Source: Ectothiorhodospiraceae bacterium
GTDB taxonomy: Bacteria; Pseudomonadota; Gammaproteobacteria; Thiohalomonadales; Thiohalomonadaceae
Assembly: GCA_007125455.1 (NCBI GenBank)
Contig: SLDE01000001.1
Span: 1-8,220 of the forward strand
Direction: 5' to 3'
DNA length: 8,220 bases
Shown: positions 1 through 6,138 of the stretch, in pieces
How the letters are laid out: every line of letters begins with the position of its first letter
Numbering within the stretch: position 1 is the first letter of the stretch
Notes under the pieces: generated by a model
Databases searched by the model: none
The model's input: only the letters and a program-made list of their open reading frames with translations
Told to the model about the DNA's origin: nothing
Made by a program: the position numbers and the translations under genes

Positions 1-270
1 CGCAGCAAGCTGTTTATCGGCGTGCTGGCCTTGATTGGCGTGGTCGTCGGTGGGCTACTGCTCAGCGTCGGTGGTGACGCCAGCCAATTGCGTCCCGGCC
101 ACTACGCCATGGGCGGTGTGGCCATGCTGCCCACCCTGCTGACTGTATTGGTCTTGATCGTGATGGAGTCCGATGCGGTGCATAAGGCAAAAACCGGCCT
201 GGTGCCCGAATCGCTGGTGAAGAAATTCCCGCCACCGGCAGGCATGCAACCCGTCGAAACGAGCGCATGA
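1..270 (+). CDS. C-terminal part of a small two-helix membrane protein (partial at left edge)
   Basis: The frame is open from the first base of the window to the TGA at 268-270, giving 89 visible residues, so the true start probably lies to the left. A GTG at 22 falls inside the first hydrophobic stretch and has no good ribosome binding site, so I do not use it as the start. The visible protein has a basic residue pair, a long Val/Leu/Gly-rich helix (about residues 4-23), a short polar loop, a second helix (about residues 36-55), and a soluble tail rich in Lys and Pro. This looks like a two-helix inner-membrane protein with a short C-terminal tail. The stop overlaps the start of the next gene (ATGA, 267-270), so the two are probably translationally coupled. 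I do not recognise the family and assign no function. Confidence 0.7.
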   Translation, partial: RSKLFIGVLALIGVVVGGLLLSVGGDASQLRPGHYAMGGVAMLPTLLTVLVLIVMESDAVHKAKTGLVPESLVKKFPPPAGMQPVETSA

Positions 271-950
271 AGATCAAAGAACGCCACATCTTCGCCGGAG
301 TGATCCTCGGCACCCTGCTGCTGCTCGCCCTGGCAATGGTGATCCCCAGCAGTCAGAAGGAAGCAAGTGCCCACCTTCCCTGGCAGGTCGAACAAGACGA
401 TGAGGGCCGCACCCAGGTGTTTGGTGTCACCCTGGGGAAAAGCCCGATGGGCGAGCTGGAACGGCGCATCGGTGATCCGGTCGTGCTCAGCCTGTTTGCC
501 CGCGACAGTGGTGAGCGCGTGGTAGAAGGCTTCTTCGACAACGTCGGCCTGGGTGGACTACGCGCCAAGATGGTCGTGGTGCTTGATTTCAGCAACGAGG
601 AGCTGGAGGCGATGTATGAGCGGGGGGTGCGCATGGCCACCATGGGCAGCGGCACCCGCAAGGTCACCCTCAGCAGTGCCGACCAGGGAGCCGCACGACA
701 AGCCCCCATCCACAGCATCACCTACCTGCCCCGCTCACGCCTGGAGCCCGAGCTGGTAGAACGCCGCTTCGGCACCCCTGGCGAACGCATCGCCCTGCCC
801 GGCGGCGAGTCGGAACACTGGCTCTACCCACAACTGGGGCTGGACATCGCCCTCAACCAGCGCGGCTCCGATGTGCTGCAATATGTACTGCCGGAAAACT
901 TCGAGGCCCTGCGTGTCCCACTGCTGGAGCAGGGAGAAGTCATCCGTTAA
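267..950 (+). CDS. Membrane-anchored hypothetical protein with two similar halves
   Basis: A 227-residue protein starting with ATG inside the stop of the upstream membrane gene. Residues 1-6 are basic and residues 7-27 form one hydrophobic helix without a clear cleavage site, so it is probably an N-terminally anchored protein with its soluble part in the periplasm. The soluble region has two segments about 100 residues apart with the same local pattern. These are ELERRIGDP at 63-71 and LVERRFGTP at 163-171, each followed by a Gly-rich stretch and a hydrophobic strand (about 102-107 and 190-196). The short lG-x-P motif after a helix recalls BamE-like or related small periplasmic folds, but that is only a resemblance. 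There are no cysteines and no recognisable catalytic motif. The C-terminus overlaps the convergent thioredoxin-domain gene by 11 bases (940-950). It is a real gene by length, coupling and frame, of unknown function. Confidence 0.75.
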   Translation: MKIKERHIFAGVILGTLLLLALAMVIPSSQKEASAHLPWQVEQDDEGRTQVFGVTLGKSPMGELERRIGDPVVLSLFARDSGERVVEGFFDNVGLGGLRAKMVVVLDFSNEELEAMYERGVRMATMGSGTRKVTLSSADQGAARQAPIHSITYLPRSRLEPELVERRFGTPGERIALPGGESEHWLYPQLGLDIALNQRGSDVLQYVLPENFEALRVPLLEQGEVIR

Positions 951-2382
951 GGCAGGCCGAGCCCTGCTCCTTCTCCCCCAGCAGACGCTGCCAGGCGGCC
1001 AGGCCCGGCACCAAACGATCCGGTAGGGTCTCTGCCCCCAGGGTCAAATGGCGTAGCGCATGCTGGACGGTCCCCGCCGCAAAGTGCTCACGATACTCAG
1101 CTTGCACCGCCACCCAGGCAAGGATCGCCGCTCGGTCGCTATGCAATGCGCCATCCTGCACCCCGACGGCCCACTGCGCGATCTCGTCACTGATGGGGGC
1201 GATCCGCTCACGCCACTGTGCCCCCCCTGCCAGACTGTCCAGTGCCAGCGCTGCGGCCATCAGGTAAAGCCCGTCTTCCGGCCAGACCTGCTGACCCAGC
1301 TGCGCACCACGACGGGCATGATGCAAGCGGCCATCACGCCACAGGTTGTCCAGTACCCCGACCAGCGTTTCCTCTGCCAGCTCCTGTGCCCCATCCAGGC
1401 CTCGTTCGGCGGCACAGGCCAATGCCCACACCGCACTACCGTTCGCATCGGCGCGCACAATATCATCCACCGGCGGTGGTGTGTCGCGCTGCGCCAGCGG
1501 CAGGCGATAATAGCCCTGAGCGGCCTGGCGGGCCTGATAAAGGCCACCCCGCTCACTCTTCAGGCCCCGCAACAGAGCAAGCGTCGAAGCCGCCGCCTGC
1601 TGCTCATTGCGCTCCGTAGAGCCGGCAAACCAGGCCGCCATCCAGGCGTTTTCCGGCAACAGCTTGGAGGTTTCCAAGTGTTCGGCACGGGGTTCGGCGT
1701 AGTTAAAAAAGCCACCGTCGTGACGATCCCACAAACGCTCCAGCTCGGTGGCCCGACTCAACGCGCTGCGCTGCGGCCACAGCGCATTGCCCTCCAGCCA
1801 GAGCCAGGTCAGCGGTTGGGGCCACTTGAGGCTCAACCCGGTATCGAACAGCCCGTGCAAACCATCGCCAGGCGGCCACCACAGCCGTTCCAGGTGGGCC
1901 AGATACTCGCCGTAAAAGCCCTCCCAGGCGGCCCGATCCGTCCCCTGCGGACGCAACGGAGGGAAATCCCCCAGGCGCAGCTCGGCATCATCGCTGCCGC
2001 GCCGCTCATCGGCCAGTCGGGCCAACAGGGCATCGGCCTCCACCAGGCCGAGAAAGCGGCTGCGCAGGCTGCCATCGGGGGCCAGCACCACGGTATAGGG
2101 CAGACCATTGGCCCCGTAGCGGCGCACCAGATCCGGGCGGGCATCCCAGTCCACCTGCACCGAGATATAATGTCTTTGCAAATAATCACTTACCTGAGGC
2201 TGACTGAGGGTCTCGTCCCGGTAACGGTGACACCAGCTACACCAGGGCGCATCAAAATAGACCATCAGTGGCAGGTCCTGCGCCTGGGCGCGCTCCCGCG
2301 CCTGCTCATAGTCGGCCACCCAGGCGATGGAGGCCACCGCCCAAACCGGCCAACACAACAACAACATCACCACTCGCCACAT
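940..2382 (-). CDS. Secreted thioredoxin-fold protein with C-terminal YyaL/DUF255-like helical domain
   Basis: A 480-residue protein. I chose the ATG at 2382 rather than the more upstream in-frame start at 2514. It is preceded by a purine-rich AGAGGGGG site about 6 bases away and begins with a typical signal peptide: MWR, a hydrophobic core to residue 17, and likely cleavage after AVA (15-17) or SIA (18-20). The thioredoxin-like domain spans about residues 22-125, with WCSWC at 47-51 (Cys48 and Cys51) followed by His52, and a putative cis-proline at 95 (GLPYT). The rest, about 150-480, is Trp- and Ala-rich and helical. A GGFFNY...HLETSKLLPENAW stretch (223-247) and a DGLYLMAAALAL stretch (370-381) match the layout of the alpha/alpha barrel of YyaL/SPATA20 (DUF255) proteins. 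Those are usually longer, about 600-700 residues, and have CxWCHVM. It probably acts as a periplasmic thiol-disulfide protein. The role of the barrel and the partner are unknown. Confidence 0.82.
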   Translation of the reverse strand: MWRVVMLLLCWPVWAVASIAWVADYEQARERAQAQDLPLMVYFDAPWCSWCHRYRDETLSQPQVSDYLQRHYISVQVDWDARPDLVRRYGANGLPYTVVLAPDGSLRSRFLGLVEADALLARLADERRGSDDAELRLGDFPPLRPQGTDRAAWEGFYGEYLAHLERLWWPPGDGLHGLFDTGLSLKWPQPLTWLWLEGNALWPQRSALSRATELERLWDRHDGGFFNYAEPRAEHLETSKLLPENAWMAAWFAGSTERNEQQAAASTLALLRGLKSERGGLYQARQAAQGYYRLPLAQRDTPPPVDDIVRADANGSAVWALACAAERGLDGAQELAEETLVGVLDNLWRDGRLHHARRGAQLGQQVWPEDGLYLMAAALALDSLAGGAQWRERIAPISDEIAQWAVGVQDGALHSDRAAILAWVAVQAEYREHFAAGTVQHALRHLTLGAETLPDRLVPGLAAWQRLLGEKEQGSACLNG

Positions 2383-2413
2383 CACACACCCCCTCTGAAC
2401 CGGAAGCCACGCG

Positions 2414-2444
2414 AATATACGCTCATCCTGGGCGCTTTCATCAA
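2414..2444 (-). promoter_or_regulatory. Possible sigma70-type promoter for the thioredoxin-domain gene
   Basis: On the minus strand, TTGATG (2444-2439) and TATATT (2419-2414) match the sigma70 -35 and -10 boxes at 4/6 and 5/6 positions. The 19-base spacer is slightly long. The site lies about 32 bases upstream of the chosen ATG at 2382 and inside the longer alternative frame, which further supports the shorter start. This is a consensus match by eye only. Confidence 0.35.
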
Positions 2445-2534
2445 GCGTGGCACACTGGCTGGCAATGGCAAGGTTGATATTGCCCCACAGCCGGGTCAAT
2501 ATGGGATACACCAAGCCAAATCGCTCAACATCTC

Positions 2535-2957
2535 ATGTGGATACAAAAGACCCTGCACCTTAGCCCGCGCCCACGGGGCTTTCACCTCATCAGCGACGAG
2601 ATCCTGGCCCAATTACCGGAGATCGCCCAGCTGCGCGTGGGGCTGCTGCACCTGTTCATCCAGCACACCTCCGCCGCGCTAACCCTCAACGAAAACGCCG
2701 ACCCCACCGTGCGGCAGGACTTCGAATCCCACTTCAACCACATGGTGCCCGAGAACCAGCCCTGGTATCGCCATACCGACGAGGGGCCTGACGACATGCC
2801 CGCCCACCTCAAGGCCAGCATCCTCGGCCCGTCCCTGAGTATCCCGCTAAGTGATGGGCGTCCGGCGCTGGGCACCTGGCAGGGGATCTACCTGTGCGAA
2901 CACCGCAACCACGGCGGCAGCCGCCGCTTGGTCGCCACGGCACAAGGGGAGGCGTAG
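2535..2957 (+). CDS. yjbQ: YjbQ family protein (UPF0047, secondary thiamine-phosphate synthase enzyme)
   Basis: A 140-residue protein spanning the full usual length of the family (about 130-140). The N-terminus, MWIQKTLHLSPRPRGFHLI, closely follows the E. coli YjbQ start as I remember it. That supports ATG 2535 even though no clear Shine-Dalgarno site precedes it. Family signatures are QHTSAAL at 43-49, NENADP at 52-57, the acidic/His segment EGPDDMPAHLKAS at 83-95, and LGTWQGIYLCEHR at 112-124. The conserved histidines (44, 91, 123) are likely to bind a metal or phosphate in the small trimeric fold. Members can weakly replace thiamine-phosphate synthase (ThiE) in E. coli, hence the database name, but the physiological role is unsettled. 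It is transcribed divergently from the thioredoxin-domain gene with 152 bases between starts, and no thiamine gene is nearby. Confidence 0.93.
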   Translation: MWIQKTLHLSPRPRGFHLISDEILAQLPEIAQLRVGLLHLFIQHTSAALTLNENADPTVRQDFESHFNHMVPENQPWYRHTDEGPDDMPAHLKASILGPSLSIPLSDGRPALGTWQGIYLCEHRNHGGSRRLVATAQGEA

Positions 2958-2985
2958 AAAAGGCGTAACTGCTCACCCCCTTTAT

Positions 2986-3009
2986 CCCCTCCCCCCATGG
3001 GGAGAGGGG
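2986..3009. repeat. Palindrome of C/G runs downstream of yjbQ
   Basis: The two 12-base arms meet at CCATGG and pair with a single mismatch (C at 2992 against A at 3003). The centre, CCCCATGGGG (2993-3002), is perfect. It lies 28 bases after the yjbQ stop. It could form a hairpin in RNA, but no run of T follows on either side in the way expected of an intrinsic terminator. Its C-run/ATGG/G-run form is typical of dispersed intergenic palindromes in GC-rich proteobacteria. I cannot confirm copy number from one window. Confidence 0.6.
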
Positions 3010-3061
3010 GCGAGTAGATACAAAAAGGCAAACGAGTGGCGAGGGGATGTAGCCGTGTTGC

Positions 3062-3109
3062 GGGTGGTTTTTTATATATAAAATGCCGTGCGCATTGCGC
3101 ACACCACCC
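3062..3109. repeat. Nested palindromes in the korA upstream region
   Basis: Three self-complementary elements are packed into 48 bases. The outer arms are GGGTGGT (3062-3068) and ACCACCC (3103-3109), which are exact complements. Between them lie a perfect 14-base AT-only palindrome TTTTATATATAAAA (3070-3083) and a perfect 6-base-stem hairpin GTGCGC-ATT-GCGCAC (3088-3102). The AT tract is a sharp drop in GC against the surroundings and contains TATAAA (3077-3082), a possible -10 box. The element ends 77 bases before the korA start. It could be an operator or promoter, a mobile intergenic repeat, or the end of yjbQ transcription. The sequence shows the structure but not the role. Confidence 0.65.
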
Positions 3110-3124
3110 CTCAACCCTATTTGC

Positions 3125-3152
3125 TTCACTGTTAAGCCGAATACTTCATAAC
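3125..3152 (+). promoter_or_regulatory. Weak candidate promoter for korAB
   Basis: TTCACT (3125-3130) and CATAAC (3147-3152) each match the sigma70 boxes at 4/6 positions with a 16-base spacer. They lie about 35 bases upstream of the korA start. The rival is TATAAA at 3077-3082 inside the nested palindrome, which lacks a well-placed -35 box. Either could be chance, and an activator-dependent promoter is equally possible. Confidence 0.2.
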
Positions 3153-3173
3153 TTGAACCAACCACGCAACCTC

Positions 3174-3189
3174 AGGGAGCCATCACTTG
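3174..3189 (+). promoter_or_regulatory. Ribosome binding site fixing the TTG start of korA
   Basis: AGGGAG at 3174-3179 is a strong Shine-Dalgarno match and lies 7 bases before TTG at 3187-3189. No ATG or GTG at a comparable position fits, and the encoded N-terminus (MSHPIIHWRIGG) leads directly into the conserved glycine motif of the gamma domain. A TTG start is therefore well supported. Confidence 0.7.
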
Positions 3190-5094
3190 AGCCACCCCAT
3201 CATCCACTGGCGCATCGGCGGTGCCCAGGGCAGCGGTATCGACAAGGCCGCACAACTATTCGCCCGAGCCTGCGTCCACAGCGGCCTGGCCGTATTGGGC
3301 CAGCGCGAATACCACTCCAACATCGCCGGACGCCACAGCTATTTTGATATCGCCCTGGGGGTGGAGCCGCCCACCAGTGTCGCCGAATACCCCCAGCTGC
3401 TGGTGGCCATGGATGGCGAGAGCCTGTTTCGCCACCTGCCGATGATGCGTAGTGGCACCACGGTGATCGCCAACCGCGCCAGCCTGGGCCTGACCCTGGA
3501 AAAGCTCCCCTACCTGGATGCCCCACTGCGCGAGAAGTTGCGCCACGACTACGGCAACGAACTGAGCGTGCAAAAGATGATCGACAGTGCCACCGGACGC
3601 GGGGTGACCTGTCTGAGCGTGGACATCGAGGGCGAACAGGCGCGGATCGCCGAGCAACTGGAGCGCCCGTCCAAAGAGGTAAAACGCGCCTTAAACACCC
3701 TGATGGTCGCGCTGGGTGGTGCCCTGCTCGGCCTGGGCGAACGTGCCCTACAGACGGCCATGACCAAGCTCTTTCCCCGCCCCGAACACCGGCAACTCAA
3801 TGCTGCCACCATCAGCCACGCCTATCGCCTGGCCGAGGCGCAAAACTGGCCCTGCGGTGAGTTGGCCGCCCCCGCCAGGGCCCCCGCACGGCTGCTGCTC
3901 GACGCCACCCAGAGCGTGGCACTGGGCAAGCTGGCCGCCGGACTGGGCCTGCAAAGCTACTACCCGATCAGCCCCGCCACCGAAGAGAGCAGCTTCCTGG
4001 AGCGCTACCCCAGCGTCGCCAGCCGTGAGGGAGAACCGTTCCACCCGCGAATCATTCAGGTGGAAGATGAGATCGCTGCCCTGAGCGTGGCCGCCGGGGC
4101 AGCCCTCACCGGGGTACGTGCCGCCACGGCCACCTCCGGCCCCGGCCTGTCGCTGATGGCCGAGGGCCTGGGTTGGGCAGGGATGAATGAGCTGCCCCTG
4201 GTGATCACCCTCTACCAGCGTGGTGGTCCCTCCACCGGCATGCCCACCCGCACCGAGCAGGGCGATCTGCTGTTTGCCATCCACGCCGGGCACGGCGAGT
4301 TTCCCCGTCTGGTGATGGCCTCGGCCAGCACCGAAGAGGCCTTTTACGACGCCATGGAGGCCTTCAACTACGCCGAACGCTTCGACCTGCCGGTGATCCA
4401 TCTGCTCGACAAGATGCTCACCACCAGCCTGGCCAGCGTCCTCCCCTTCGACAGCCAGCGTGTGCCCATTGAGCGAGGACGCATTGCCAGCCCAGCGGCT
4501 GGCGAAGCGCGGGCCAGGCCCTTTCAATTCACCAGCGACGGCCTCTCACCACGCCTGCCGCTGGGCCAGCCCGGCAGCGCCCACTGGCGCACCGGGGTAG
4601 AACACGGCGAGAGCGGCCTGGTAACAGAAAACCCGCAGATCCGCGAGCGGATGATGGAAAAGCGCGCCGCCCGCTTGGCGATGATCCTCGACGAGCTGCC
4701 CGAAGAAGCGATGCTACGCCACTACGGTGAGGCCGACGCCCCGCTGCTGCTGATCAGCTGGGGCTCCAACCTCGGGGCGATCCAGGACGCCATCGCCCGC
4801 CTGGAGAAAGGGGGCCACCGGGCCCGCGCAGTGCAGATCCGCATCCTCTGGCCCTTCCCCTCCACCGCAGTGGAAAAGGCCCTGGCCGGGGCGCAGAGCA
4901 CCGTGGTAGTCGAAGCCAACCACTCAGCTCAACTGGCCAGCCTGCTACAGTCCCAGACCGGCCACCACCCCGATCATCTGGTGGTCAAATACAGCGGACG
5001 CCCCATCTGCGGCGATGCCCTGGCCGAGGCGCTGGAGTTGATCGCCAACGGCAATGGTGAAGCACGGATGGTGCTCAAAAACCCCTATGAATGA
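3187..5094 (+). CDS. korA: 2-oxoacid:ferredoxin oxidoreductase, fused gamma-alpha subunit (KorA type)
   Basis: A 635-residue subunit that, with KorB, oxidatively decarboxylates a 2-oxoacid (probably 2-oxoglutarate) to its acyl-CoA using ferredoxin, or runs in reverse to fix CO2. The gamma domain covers about residues 1-195, with GGAQGSGIDKAA at 11-22. The pyrimidine-binding domain follows from about 230: YYPISPATE at 258-266, QVEDE at 291-295, TSGPGL at 316-321, and the QRGGPSTGMPTRTEQGD signature at 344-360. A linker with SDGLSPRLPLGQPG (450-463) and VEHGESGLVTE (471-481) leads to domain II from about 517, with WGSNLG at 525-530, VVVEANHSAQLASLL at 573-587 and KYSGRP at 601-606. Length and order fit the two-subunit KorAB class with gamma fused in front of alpha. 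It starts with TTG behind a good ribosome binding site. Which 2-oxoacid is used cannot be settled by motif alone, and KorA is the likeliest assignment. Confidence 0.93.
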   Translation: MSHPIIHWRIGGAQGSGIDKAAQLFARACVHSGLAVLGQREYHSNIAGRHSYFDIALGVEPPTSVAEYPQLLVAMDGESLFRHLPMMRSGTTVIANRASLGLTLEKLPYLDAPLREKLRHDYGNELSVQKMIDSATGRGVTCLSVDIEGEQARIAEQLERPSKEVKRALNTLMVALGGALLGLGERALQTAMTKLFPRPEHRQLNAATISHAYRLAEAQNWPCGELAAPARAPARLLLDATQSVALGKLAAGLGLQSYYPISPATEESSFLERYPSVASREGEPFHPRIIQVEDEIAALSVAAGAALTGVRAATATSGPGLSLMAEGLGWAGMNELPLVITLYQRGGPSTGMPTRTEQGDLLFAIHAGHGEFPRLVMASASTEEAFYDAMEAFNYAERFDLPVIHLLDKMLTTSLASVLPFDSQRVPIERGRIASPAAGEARARPFQFTSDGLSPRLPLGQPGSAHWRTGVEHGESGLVTENPQIRERMMEKRAARLAMILDELPEEAMLRHYGEADAPLLLISWGSNLGAIQDAIARLEKGGHRARAVQIRILWPFPSTAVEKALAGAQSTVVVEANHSAQLASLLQSQTGHHPDHLVVKYSGRPICGDALAEALELIANGNGEARMVLKNPYE

Positions 5095-5101
5095 AAGATG
5101 A

Positions 5102-5171
5102 CAACGCCGAGGACGCAGAGGGCACCGAGAAGTAAAATCTATTAACGGCGGTCTCTGCGTCCTCGACGTTG
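5102..5171. repeat. Long inverted repeat between korA and korB
   Basis: A 19-base left arm (5102-5120, CAACGCCGAGGACGCAGAG) pairs with the right arm at 5153-5171 with one mismatch. The loop is 32 bases. A further ACCG (5124-5127) and CGGT (5149-5152) could extend the stem past a 3-base bulge. The element fills most of the 96-base spacer, starting 7 bases after the korA stop and ending 9 bases before the korB ribosome binding site. Its GAGGACGCAGAG-type arms look like dispersed intergenic repeats known from many proteobacterial genomes. In the transcript it would form a stable hairpin able to protect the korA 3' end or lower read-through. No T run follows, so it is not a classical terminator. 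Confidence 0.75.
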
Positions 5172-5180
5172 CAAAGATTC

Positions 5181-5193
5181 AGGTGAAATCATG
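5181..5193 (+). promoter_or_regulatory. Ribosome binding site of korB
   Basis: AGGTGA at 5181-5186 lies 4 bases before the ATG at 5191. It sits just outside the right arm of the inverted repeat, so the korB start would stay accessible when the hairpin is folded. Confidence 0.6.
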
Positions 5194-6129
5194 CACGAAC
5201 AACCGATATTGAACGCGAAGGATTTTCAATCCCCCCAGGCCGCCGACTGGTGCGCCGGCTGCGGTGACTTTGGCATCCTCAAGGCGATCCAGCAGGCGTT
5301 GGCGGCCTTGGGCAGACCCCCGGAGCAGGTGGCGGTGTTTGGTGGCATCGGCTGCTCGGGCAAGACCCCGTATTACCTCAGCAGCAGCGGGATCCACACC
5401 CTGCACGGGCGGGTACTGCCCTTTGCGCTGGGGGCCAAGCTAGCTAATCCGGCGCTCAGCGTGATCGCGGTAGCCGGTGATGGGGATGGGCTATCCATCG
5501 GCGGGGCACACTTCATCAATGCTGCGCGGCGCAACATCGACATCACCTACATCCTCTATAACAACGGCGTTTACGGGCTGACCAAGGGCCAGGCTGCCCC
5601 CACCCTGCACCTGGGTGAGCAATTGCACACCATGGCCCTACCCAGCGACCAGGCCGCCCTCAACCCGCTGCTGCTGGCCTTGGCCAGCGGTTATAGCTGG
5701 TTGGGCCGTGGCTATGCCTACGAGGGCAAGTCACTGGCCAGGCTGGTAGAGCAGGCGCTGCGTCACCCCGGCACCGCGATCCTGGAGGTATTGCAGCCTT
5801 GCCCCACCTACAATCGCATCCAGACCCGCGAGTGGTATAGCGAAACCCATCCACAGAGCGGCGAACCGCGCCTCTACCCGTTGGCGGAGCATGGCTACGA
5901 TGGACTCATCCCCCCCGATGCAGACACAACCACCATTCAGGCCAAACAGGCCGCCTGCTTCGCCCGTCTGAACGAATGGGGCGAACATATTCCGCTGGGG
6001 GTCTTTCTGGAAGACCTGAGTCGCCCGGCCTACCCGGAAGACGGCGGGGGCAACCGCGCGATCGCCGATCCCGCGGGCAAGTCACTCGCCAGACTGGAGG
6101 GCATCTACGCGCAGCTGCAGATCCCCTAA
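5191..6129 (+). CDS. korB: 2-oxoacid:ferredoxin oxidoreductase, beta subunit (KorB type)
   Basis: A 312-residue catalytic partner of KorA, carrying thiamine pyrophosphate and one [4Fe-4S] cluster in the cytoplasm. The cluster ligands expected for the family are all present: Cys21 and Cys24 in WCAGCGDFGIL (20-30), Cys55 in GGIGCSGK (51-58), and Cys204 in QPCPTYN (202-208). HTLHGRVLPFALGAKLANP (69-87) is a strong family signature. The TPP/Mg site is GDGDGLSIGG (97-106) together with NNGVYGLTKGQ (124-134), where GDGD and the paired Asn bind the metal and diphosphate. Length is usual for the family (about 280-340). It follows korA by 96 bases on the same strand and is almost certainly in the same operon despite the inverted repeat between them. 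No gene for a ferredoxin-type delta subunit follows, since the next gene runs in the opposite direction. Electrons therefore probably go to a separately encoded ferredoxin. Confidence 0.94.
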   Translation: MHEQPILNAKDFQSPQAADWCAGCGDFGILKAIQQALAALGRPPEQVAVFGGIGCSGKTPYYLSSSGIHTLHGRVLPFALGAKLANPALSVIAVAGDGDGLSIGGAHFINAARRNIDITYILYNNGVYGLTKGQAAPTLHLGEQLHTMALPSDQAALNPLLLALASGYSWLGRGYAYEGKSLARLVEQALRHPGTAILEVLQPCPTYNRIQTREWYSETHPQSGEPRLYPLAEHGYDGLIPPDADTTTIQAKQAACFARLNEWGEHIPLGVFLEDLSRPAYPEDGGGNRAIADPAGKSLARLEGIYAQLQIP

Positions 6130-6138
6130 CACCGCCCC

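Noticed and set aside
2474..2502. TTGATA and CAATAT as a promoter for yjbQ
   Set aside because: Spacing is 17 bases but the -10 box matches at only 3/6 positions, so chance is as likely.
2383..2514. A 44-residue N-terminal extension of the thioredoxin-domain protein
   Set aside because: The extension has no ribosome binding site, contains the candidate promoter, and would bury the signal peptide. The ATG at 2382 has a good site.
1060..2682. A 540-codon open frame on the + strand opposite the thioredoxin-domain gene
   Set aside because: It is antisense to a gene with a clear signal peptide and WCSWC motif. Its translation is Pro/Gln/Arg-rich with no recognisable domain, and it runs into yjbQ in the wrong frame. 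Long antisense frames are expected in GC-rich DNA.
3036..3347. A 103-codon open frame spanning the gap before korA
   Set aside because: It crosses the nested palindromes, overlaps korA out of frame, and has no ribosome binding site or recognisable sequence.
3748..4527. A 259-codon open frame on the minus strand within korA
   Set aside because: It is Gly/His/Gln-rich, has no motif, and lies opposite the most conserved part of korA.
5102..5171. Intrinsic terminator between korA and korB
   Set aside because: The stem is strong, but no T run follows the right arm, and korB has its own good ribosome binding site with no clear promoter in between.
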